From NCBI GenBank assembly GCA_022578965.1, contig MU400655.1, positions 1 to 64,000 of the forward strand: a DNA stretch of 64,000 bases. Reading direction: 5' to 3'. Under the pieces are notes generated by a model, which searched no databases, had not been told where the DNA came from, and was given only the letters and a program-made list of their open reading frames with translations. Both the position numbers and the translations under genes were made by a program. Each line of letters begins with the position of its first letter. The first letter of the stretch is position 1. Of this stretch, positions 52,220-61,080 are shown piece after piece. The stretch comes from Xylaria sp. FL1777. Taxonomy: Eukaryota; Ascomycota; Sordariomycetes; Xylariales; Xylariaceae.

Positions 52220-53261
52220 CGTATTGCTATTTTAGCTACTAAAATATTTAATTATATATTGCTATAAACCTTAGAAAATTAAAAGTATAAATGTTTTTTA
52301 AAAAAAAATAAAAAGAAAAAAAAACATATAGCAGCTAATAAAAAAAAGCAAAAAAAAAAAGCCAAAGTTTGTGCAGCTTTTATACTAGAAACAGAAATAA
52401 AAACATTAATACTTTTTATGCTAAAGCAAAAAAAGCGCAAATAATTAAACAAAGCAAAAAAGCTTGCTTATTAGTTTGCATAATAAGCAAGCTTTAATAA
52501 AAATAAACTAGCTAATGTTTTTTTGCTGCTTATAAACATTATATAAAAAGCTTAGCTATAAAAAAATTAATTTAACAAGCAATAGTAAAAATCAAAACTT
52601 TTATTTAAAACGTAAGAACTTAAAGAGCTAAAAATTAACTTAAAAGCAAACTTATAAGCAACAAGAAAAGCATAGCTAAAAAAAATCTAATGCTAAAACT
52701 GGACTTTTAGCTAAAAAGGTAGTTAAAAAGAAAAAAACCTAAAATTATGCTTAAAAAAAAATAAATAAGCACATAAATTTAAACTAAAACAAGCAGCAGT
52801 TATTTAGCTATAACTAAGCAAAAGCTTAGCAAAAATAAAGCTTTTAAAAAATATAATAAGCTATTAAAGCATAAAGCAGCTATAATAATATAAATGCATA
52901 CTAGAAAAATAAGTTTAAAGGCGTTTTTATATAAAAGGAAAGTTTTAAGTTTTTTTACGCTTTTTTATAAATATGCAAAAAAAAAAGAAACCTTTTAACA
53001 TATAGTTTTGCATTATAACTTACTGCAGAAAAAAAAAAAGCAACTATAAAAAAGCCTTGTAGTTAAGCTATTATAAACTAAAAAGAACCTAAAAATAACT
53101 AACGTAATAAAAAAGTAACTAAACAAATTATAAAAGATATTGCAGCGCTATTAATCTTTTTTTCTTAAAAACAACAATAATAAAAATATATAAAAAAAAC
53201 AATATTATAGTAAAAAACCCTTCTTAAAAAAAAAAAAAAAAGCTTTATAAAAAAGACAAAA
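52220..53261 (+). other. A-rich decayed DNA with possible former coding
   Basis: The + strand is A-rich and one frame from about 52360 reads with some long intervals between stops (for example KVCAAFILETEIKTLILFML), but no family is recognisable and stops are frequent further on. A perfect hairpin lies at 52459-52495. Confidence 0.35.
52459..52495. repeat. Perfect 15-bp inverted repeat, 7-base loop
   Basis: AAAGCTTGCTTATTA (52459-52473) is exactly complementary to TAATAAGCAAGCTTT (52481-52495) around the loop GTTTGCA. A perfect stem is notable in a mutated region. It could be a transposon end, or a structure that survived by chance. Confidence 0.8.
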
Positions 53262-53385
53262 ATACAAATAAAGTATATAAAGCTTTTAAAAAAAGAACAA
53301 AAACTAATAAAGTATATAAAGCGTTTTAAAGCAGGGCAAAAACTAATAAAGTATATAAAGCTTTAAAAAAAAAACAAAAATAAAT
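53262..53385. repeat. 39-bp tandem repeat, three copies
   Basis: AAGTATATAAAGC recurs at 53271, 53310 and 53349, a period of 39 bp. The unit length is a multiple of three, so it would preserve a reading frame, but all frames now contain stops. Confidence 0.8.
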
Positions 53386-55772
53386 AAAAAAGCATAAGCG
53401 TTTAAAAGTATATAATCTATTAAAAAAAAAAAACTTCGTAAATTTTTAAGTATATAGTAAGCTTTTATAAAAAATATAATTATTGTTAGAAAAAATAAAT
53501 AGTAAATTGTAAGCATAATGCTGTAGCTTTAACTTTAGTAATATAAAAATTGTTTTAGGTCCTAAAAAAACTATAATTATAAAAGTTTTAACTTAAAGCT
53601 ATTAAAAAAAAAACAAAACATAAAGTAATAATAAAACAAGTATATAGTACTGTTAACTATAAAATAATATAAAAAAAGCTATTTAGCAGTAAAGCTTTAT
53701 AGTTATATGTTTACTTTAGCAAATAGTTATAATATATAGTAGCTAATATAGTTCTTTATAAAACTTAAAACATTAGATTAACTTTTTAGTTATATAGCAC
53801 TTTAGCATATATAAGTTTTTAATAAAAGTAAATAGTAAAAATAAGCATTATATTATAAAAAAAGCTAACTTTATAGTTTTTTGCTTTAGTAAAAAACAAA
53901 ATAAACGTAATATAGTATAAAAAATTAGCTTATTTTTTTTGCTACTTAGTGCTACTAATATATATGCTTTAAAAACTTCTAAGTTTTATAAACTTGTAAA
54001 CAAAAATAAACATAATTTAAAAGCTTGCTTAACTTTATTGCTTTTTTCTATCTTTTTTATACATTTTTTCGCGTAAAGACTAAAGCAAATAATAAACTAA
54101 ACTAACAAAACAAAATATAATTAATAGCTTTAGTTGTTTTAGCTTAACAAAAAAAGCCTAATTAGCTATATTTCTTAATAGCATATAATATATAAAAAAA
54201 AATTACCTTGCTTAACTATTAATTATAAAAAATAAAACAAATTTAGCTAGCTAAAAATATAGCAGTAGCTAAATATATAGCAATAGCTAAATATTAAAAA
54301 ACAACTAAATAGCAATTATAAAACAAAATAAGCTTATTAAGCAAATAATAAAGCATTTAAGTTATTTAATTAAAATATATAATAACGTTTTAAAAGTTAT
54401 AATATATAAAAAATTAAATATTAGTAAATTTAAAATAGCTTAACTAGCAAATATTTAAAAAAAGCAATAAATTATTAATGCAGCAAGCAAAAAAAATAAT
54501 AGCTATATAAAAAAGCATTACTAATAGCGTATTGCTAAAGTTTTTACTTATTTAAGCTATAAAGTTTTAAAAATATTAGTTAGCAGTAAACTAAGCAAAG
54601 CTAAAGCAAGCATAAAGCGCGCTTTTTGTAAAAATTAGCTTTAGTTTTTATTTCTAGTTTATATAAGCTATAAAAAATTCAGCAAAAAGTTGTAAAGTAT
54701 TAATGCTACGCTATTAAACCTTAAAAGCTAAACAATACATAATAGTTTAAGTAGCTTTATGTATATAAGCTATATTAAATATATTATTAGCATTACGTTA
54801 TAAAATGCAGCTAGTAAAAAAGTTATACTTTTAAAACACAAAAGCTAAGCTAAAAAAGCTTGTTTAAATCTTAAAGCTACAAAAAACAGTAGCTAGTTCT
54901 TAATACTTAAATACATTAAAAACGTAAGCTTATGTTTTTACTTTTAGCTTAGCTAGCTTTATTAGCATACTATAAGCACTATAGCTTTTTAAACATAGTT
55001 ATTATTTTAGTTGCTAATAAACAAAAGTACTCTTGCTTTAAATATGTAAGCTTAAAAGCATTTATTATATATAAACGCTAGTAATACTTTTTAGCAAAAG
55101 TTAAAAAATATTATTTTTATAAGTTGCATAATATAAAAAAGTTATTTAAAAAAACATATAAGCAGCAAAATATAATATTAAGAAGTACTTAAAAGAAAAA
55201 AAATATATAAGTGCATACTTAAGTAAAAAAAAAAAAAAAAAAAAAACTTAGTGCTTAAATGCATAAATATAAAAGTATAAATATATGCAAGTAAAAAAAA
55301 AAACAAAACTAGCAATAAAACTATAAAAGTAACTAAAATTATATAATAATGTATTTTTGTTTTAATATTTATTAACAAGTTTAACTAGCATAAAATGAGT
55401 GTTTTAGCGTAATAAAACAAAGTACTTAGCAAAAAAAACTAGTTTAATAAAAAAAAAAGAATCTAAAGTATAGCATACTTGCTTAAAAAAAAAAAATAGT
55501 TTTATAATATAAAATTAGCAGCAAAAAAGTATACTAAAGTTATATATTTATTTAGCCTGTTTTATAGCTGCATATTTTATTGCACTAATAAATAAAAAAA
55601 CAGCAGAAATATTAAAAAAAATGGTTAAATAAAAGTAATAAATATTATTAAAACATTATTGCAAAAAATCAGAAGATATAGTATTAAATAGTGCGTAATA
55701 AGTAATATAGTACAAAATCTAGTAAAAAAAAGTAAATAAAACAAGAAAATAAAACTTTATTAAATAAATAAG

Positions 55773-55817
<45 letters not shown>

Positions 55818-57670
55818 GTACGCGTGTTTTTATGTATATATATATATATATAAAAATGTATATCTATATATAAAAATATATATAAAAAATATATATAAAG
55901 GGAAAATAAATAAAAAAATGCATAAATTAGTACTAAAGAAGTTTTTGCTAATATTTTTAGTATAAGCAAATGTAAAAAAAGCTAAGATTTAGTTCTTTTA
56001 ACTAGCTTTACTTTGCGCTATAGCATTTTGTTATTTGAAAAAAGAACATATTAGCACTAAATTTGGCCTTTTTTAAAACAGGTGCCTCTAAAATAAGTAA
56101 ATAGCAAAAAACAAACATTGTTTAAAAAAAAAAAATAATTATAGCTAAAAGAATATTTGCTAAAGTTACTGTTGCTATAGCTAGCTTTTTAGCTAGCATA
56201 AGCATTTTGCCTAAAAATAAGCATTATTATTTTTTTTATTGTAGTAATAAATATAATTTAATTTTATTTTAATTAAAAGCAAAAAAAAAGTAATAACTAC
56301 AGAAATATAAGCAGTAAATAAAGCAGTATTAAGTATAGTAATTACAGTAAAAAAAACAAGAAAAAATACAAAAGTTTAGTGCAAAGTAAATTGTTAGTAT
56401 ACTTAGTAGAAATACTATTAAGTATTAATATAGCTTTATGTTATAGCGCTACTTTTAGAAAGAATTTTTATTAAGTAAGCTGCAAGCTTAGTTATAAGCT
56501 TATTTATGCTATTTATTATTTTTTACTTAACTATTAGCGCTGCATGTTTTTTCTTTTAGTAAATAAAGCATTTAAGGTTTATAGCTACTATTAGCTTTAT
56601 AACATAGTTTTAAAGCTTATTTACGTTGTAAAAAAAAAGCAATAACTTAGTAGTAATATGTTTAATATATTAAGCTAAGCATAAGCTTAATAAAGCAACA
56701 AAAGCTTCAAATAGTTTGTTTTCTTTTTTTTTTATTAACGTAAGCATTATAAGAACATTAAGAACTAAAAACACAAAAAAAAAAAAACAAAAGGCAATTA
56801 AATGCTATAGAACAAAGCTTATAAATACAAGCAAAAAAAGCAAAAACAAAAAAAAAACAAAGAACTAAAAGCTAAAAAGTAGCATATAGAAAAAATTACA
56901 GCAGTAGTAGCAAAAAAATAGCATAAAAATATATATATAAGTAAATTACAAAAAAACCCTAAAAATAATATTAAAAGAATTATAAGCAAAAAGTACTATT
57001 AGCTGTATATTTTATTTTAGCTTAATACAAAAGTAAACTATAAAAAACTAATATAATAAGTTTTTAAAATAGCTATTAAACAAAAACACGTTAATAATTT
57101 TATAGCGTTTTATTAAAGCAACTGTTTAAATTTTTTTATTTTTTAAGTTATTATAGTAATAATAAATAAAAGCAATCATAAAAAAGCTAAAAAATACAAA
57201 AAAAGCAAAAGCATTGTTTTTATTTTTTTTGTAGGCCCGTAAGCAAAAAAGTAGCTTTAAATGCTTTTTTGCAGCAGCATTATTTTTAAAGCTAGCTTTA
57301 AAAGCTTTTTAAAAGCTATATAAAAAAAAATAATTTATAAACGTAAAATATAATAATAGTTTTTAATATAATGCTTTTTTTAAGAACTAAAGAAATATTT
57401 AAAGCTAAGTTTTATTAGTAGTAATTAAAAGTTTTTATTTTTTGCTAAATATAGTGCTAAAATAAGATTTTTTAGTTAAAACTATTTGCTTGTTTAAAAA
57501 TATAATTAATGTTTGCAATAAAAGCTCCTTAAAAGTTTGTAGTGCAGTTAGTAAAATGCTACTTTGCAAACGCTATTAAAAATTAATGCATAAACATTAT
57601 CCATATGCTAAATTAAGATTTAAAATTGTTAAAAATAGTATATTAGCTATAATTGCAGCAATACTTACAA
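53386..57670. other. A-rich decayed DNA, no gene recognised
   Basis: About 4.3 kb, A-rich on the + strand to roughly 57300. Minus-strand frames at 55178-55378 and 55760-55969 are runs of Phe, Ile and Tyr produced by A- and TA-runs and are not genes. A + strand low-stop stretch at about 54900-55250 ends in a lysine run and may be the tail of an old gene; I cannot identify it. Confidence 0.4.
55777..55895. repeat. TA-rich microsatellite cluster
   Basis: Long TA runs are interrupted by GTATATATATGTACGCGTG and ATGTATAT units. It is a simple repeat that gives rise to a spurious Tyr/Ile frame on the minus strand. Confidence 0.8.
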
Positions 57671-57790
57671 TAATTAATAAAATAATCAATAAAATAATTA
57701 ATAATAAAATAATCAATAAAATAAAATAATTAATAAAATAATTAATAAAATAATTAATAAAATAATTAATAAAAAAAATAATTAATAATA
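57671..57790. repeat. 11-bp tandem repeat (AATTAATAAAAT-type)
   Basis: About ten head-to-tail units of ATAATTAATAA or ATAATCAATAA with slight length variation occur here. The C/T variants are consistent with the regional mutation pattern. Confidence 0.8.
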
Positions 57791-58634
57791 TGTTTAGTAA
57801 AGTTTATAACTTATAAAAATAATTAATAAAATCTTTAATATTTAAGCATAAGTAACTTTAATTAATAATAAACTTTCTTGTTAATATTTGCATTAAGCTT
57901 AAACATAATTTAAATTTAGTTATTTATAAAATTGTTAGATTTGCTATAATTACTTATTAGTAGTTTAAAAAACAGAATTTTGCAAAAGTAAAACTTTTTA
58001 TTTTTATGTTAAAAAACGCCGTTAAAATATATATATTTAATAGTTTTAAATAAAAAATATTAAAGAAGTTAAAGCTTGTTAAAAAAATTACTATTATTAA
58101 TATATATTAAAATATATTAAAAAATAGTTTAAATTAAACTTAATATAGTTTTTGTTTTTTTTTTAAGCTTTTAATAAATTAAAAAAAGTAGCAATAGCAT
58201 GTTTTTTATTTTTTTTTAAAGCTAAAAAAACAAATTCTTTATAATAAAAAGCAAGTTAAATTAAAGTTAAGAACAGTAATATAACAACTATGTTGCTTTA
58301 TTTAAACAGGTTATTTTTTTTTGCTTTTAACGCAACTTAAATTTAAAGATTAACTTTATTGGAAGCTATTATTAAAAAAAACACCTTTTAAATAGAAAAT
58401 ATAGACTTGCTTAGTGCTAAAAAGTAAACAAAATTTAAGCAAAATCTTATTATAAAGCGTTATAGCTTAGCTAAAGCAACTTATCTAAAAATAAAATTTA
58501 TTTTTATAAATTAAAGTAAAAATATTGTTTATTGTTTAAAAGTTTAAAATAGCTAAAAAACCTTAGTGCAGCTAAAAAATAATATAGTTTTTAGTAGTTA
58601 TTAAAGCAAAGTTTTGTTTATGTAAAAAAAGATT
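57791..58634. other. Decayed DNA, no gene recognised
   Basis: AT-rich sequence with stops in all frames and no repeat or motif that I can support. Confidence 0.5.
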
Positions 58635-58883
58635 AAAAGCTGCAATAAAAATTCCAGTTATGCTAGTTATTAAAACTTGCGCTTTATTTAGAACTAATGC
58701 TACTTTTTTTGCTTTAAAAATATAAAAGCTGCAATAAATAAAAGCTGCAGTAAATAAAAGCTGCAGTAAATAAAAGCTGCAATAAATAAATAAAAGCTGC
58801 AGTAAATAAAAGCTATATTAAAAATTCTAATTACGCTAGTTTTTAAAACCTGCGCTTTGTTTAGAACTAATGCTGCTTTTTCT
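58635..58883. repeat. 75-bp duplication flanking a 16-bp minisatellite
   Basis: A 75-bp segment with ATTCCAGTTATGCTAGTTAT and TTGCGCTTTATTTAGAACTA (58635-58710) is repeated at 58809-58883 with transitions only. Between them six units of AAAGCTGCAGTAAATA start at 58725, 58741, 58757, 58773, 58793 and 58809. The first long copy also begins with AAAAGCTGCAATAAA, so the minisatellite probably grew from the start of the 75-bp unit. Confidence 0.8.
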
Positions 58884-59164
58884 TGTTACGCGTTATATTT
58901 TTACCTTTTAAACCCTTAAATTGTTTATGTGTTTTTTTTATGTTTTAAATTGTTTTAAAAATTTAATTTTTTGAATTGTTTTGAAAATTTAATTTTGTAC
59001 GCTTATTTATAGCTAACTAAAGCGCTTAAAATTGCAAAGTACATAATTAACCTTTTTTAAAAAAACTAACTGCATTAAGCTACTATGTTTTTTCTTTTTC
59101 TTTGTTCTTGATTTTTTATTTTATTGTTCTACTTTGTTCTACTTATTATAACGTTAACGTAAGG
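58884..59164. other. Decayed DNA near the right end of the insert
   Basis: There is no gene here. GTTCTACTTTGTTCTACTT is a short direct repeat at 59127-59145. This is the terminal part of the 46-kb insertion. Confidence 0.5.
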
Positions 59165-59205
59165 TTTTCTTTTTTATTACTTTGTAATACAAAAAACCTT
59201 TGGCT
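59159..59205. repeat. Imperfect hairpin at the right end of the insert
   Basis: GTAAGGTTTTCTTTTTTATTAC and GTAATACAAAAAACCTTTGGC are nearly complementary around a short loop. The last 15 bases (59190-59204) also match, inverted, a sequence 54 bp inside the left end of the insert (13211-13225). A structured terminus of this kind is common in DNA transposons. Confidence 0.55.
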
Positions 59206-59547
59206 ATAAATATATTAGTGCTTAGTAGTTATAAAGAAATTAATAGCTAAAGAGCTAAAAACTAAGTAAATAACTAAATACAAAAAGTGCATAATTATAT
59301 AAACAAAAAAAAGGTAGAAAAAGTAGTAACTCTTTTTAGATTACTGCAAGTTTAGTAAGCATTAAATTACTGTAAGCTTAATAAGCCTTAGATTACTGTA
59401 AGCTTAATAAGCTCTAGATTATTGTAAGCCTAGTAAGCTAGGTAAGTTGTTACGTAACCTTAGTTCTAGCTAGCAGAAAAGGGGTGCAAAGTATGTGTAG
59501 AGGCATTAAGCCGCTCTAAAGGCCACCCCGGTGCCAATTTTATAACA
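59206..59547 (-). repeat. 5' LTR, outer fragment (342 bp)
   Basis: This aligns to 5947-6288 of the 3' LTR with equal length and ends GCCAATTTTATAACA. The outermost 100 bp are far less mutated than the same part of the 3' LTR (for example GGCCACCCCGGTGCC against GCTACCTTAGTGCT). It begins at the LTR position where the fragment at 13002-13156 stops. Confidence 0.9.
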
Positions 59548-59552
59548 TAAGC
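59548..59552. repeat. Target-site duplication TAAGC (right copy)
   Basis: This is identical to 5788-5792 and lies immediately outside the CA end of the split 5' LTR. It confirms the right boundary of the Ty3/Gypsy element. Confidence 0.85.
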
Positions 59553-60224
59553 ATGTTTATTAAAATACTAATAAGTATAATATACGTTTAAAAATTTAAT
59601 GATTTATTAAGTTTTATAATTTATATTATTTATTATATTTTGTTATGTTCTTTATTAATGTTAAAACTAAAAAATCCGTTATTAAAAGTTTTAACTTTAT
59701 TTTTTTATATAATTTTTAAAGTAACTTTTTTATAAAACAAAAGTTCGTAAATTTTTAGCAAACCTTTTTAAGCTTACTAAAACAACATAAAAAATATTTT
59801 TATAAAAAGTAAAAAATTAAAGTTAATTTTTTAATGATTTTTTTGCTAATTTATTAATAAAAACCTTGTTATAACTTTTATTTCCTTTAAATTACTAAGT
59901 TTAAATAACTTTTCGGCTTAAAAATATTATTGCTAACTTTTTTAAGCTAGTTTAAAAGCTTTACTAAGCTATTTAATTAGTAATAATAATAAGCAATATA
60001 TATAAAAAGCAAAAACATAATTAATGCAAGTTAATAATTTATGCTTACTAAAAATTCCTTGTTAAAAAGCAATAATTGTAATGCTTTATTTTTAGTACAA
60101 TAAAGTTTAATAAAATTACCTAAATATTTTTATTAAAAAAATACTTGCTGTTTTTATTAATATAACGCATATATAGCTTAAAACATTTAAAGGCATTATA
60201 GCAATTTTTTTTTTTAATTAGTTA

Positions 60225-60461
60225 TAGCTATAGCAATAGCTTTTTTACATTTTAACTTGTTAAGCTTATTTATAAAAACTTAATTTCTTAAGGAATTAGC
60301 ATATATTTTAAGCTATATAAAATATAGCTTACTTTTTTTTTGTGCGTTATAATAGCTTAGCGTAACTTAAGCTTGCTACAAAGTTAGCTATACACTTTTA
60401 AATTACTTTAAAAACATAAAAAGCGTTTTTTATACTAAGTAGTATTGCTTGCACTAAGCAA
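60225..60461 (+). repeat. Duplicated segment, copy 1
   Basis: Blocks TATATTTTAAGCTATAT, AATATAGCTTACT and GCGTTATAATAGCTTAGC recur in the same order at 60848-61080. The two copies are about 80 percent alike by eye and lie about 620 bp apart in direct orientation. Confidence 0.7.
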
Positions 60462-60847
60462 GTTTTTTTGCTTTTTTTTTTAACTATAAAAGGCTTTTTT
60501 TAAAAAAATAAAGGTGTTAAACTAGCAAAATATCTTACTATTATAGGCCTATAATATATAATATACTATTAATTTATTATTATATTTAATTTTTATTTGC
60601 TTAAGTAAATAGTTTTTTTAAAAAGCTAGCATACTGCTAAAGCAATATAAGCTATTTAATAAATAAATGTTTTGTTTATTATTATAATTAAGCAAACAAA
60701 TTATTTTATTAACTAAAAATAGTTATATATTATTACTTATAAAATCAAAAAAAAGCTTTTAATTTATTAATTTTTATTATATTTAGCATTTATAAAAATA
60801 TATATATATTTTCTTTAATATATAAAGCTATATGTTATATTATTATA

Positions 60848-61080
60848 TTATAGCTAGCTTTATTTTTTTTGCTTTAAATATTTAAACTTATTTAAGAAAG
60901 CTATAATTTTTTATAAAATTAGTATATATTTTAAGCTATATTAAATATAGCTTACTGCTTTTTGCGCGTTATAATAGCTTAGCATAACTTAAGCTTATTA
61001 TAAAGTTAATATATTTACTTTTTTATATTATAAAAAGTAAGCTTAACGTTTTTTATATTAGCTAGTATTGCATTAAACAA
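60848..61080 (+). repeat. Duplicated segment, copy 2
   Basis: This is the partner of 60225-60461. Differences are mostly transitions with a few small indels. There are no LTR-type ends, so this is probably an old local duplication. Confidence 0.7.

Larger units (their letters stand above)
13157..59205. mobile_element. 46-kb insertion inside the 5' LTR
   Basis: Everything between the two LTR halves is absent from the intact LTR at 5793, where the corresponding junction is the continuous sequence around 5945-5950. The insert contains several decayed transposon-like modules, so it may be a single giant element or successive nested insertions. Its right end is preceded by CCTTTGGC; a near-identical inverted sequence lies 54 bp inside its left end. 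A two-base TA duplication at the target is possible but requires a one-base gap. No recombinase or transposase that would explain a single 46-kb event was recognised. Confidence 0.7.
5793..59547 (-). mobile_element. Ty3/Gypsy chromovirus, RIP-decayed and split by a 46-kb insert
   Basis: This long terminal repeat retrotransposon is coded on the minus strand. In genomic order it consists of the intact 3' LTR (5793-6288), the internal region with pol and probably gag (6289-13001), the inner 155 bp of the 5' LTR (13002-13156), a 46-kb insert (13157-59205), and the outer 342 bp of the 5' LTR (59206-59547). TAAGC duplications flank both ends. Without the insert the element would be about 7.7 kb, normal for the family. 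Domain order on the minus strand is reverse transcriptase, RNase H, integrase, chromodomain, which identifies the chromovirus branch of Ty3/Gypsy. Coding capacity is destroyed by C-to-T and G-to-A changes. Confidence 0.88.

Noticed and set aside
55760..55969. 69-codon minus-strand frame with Tyr-Ile repeats
   Set aside because: It is produced by a (TA)n microsatellite.
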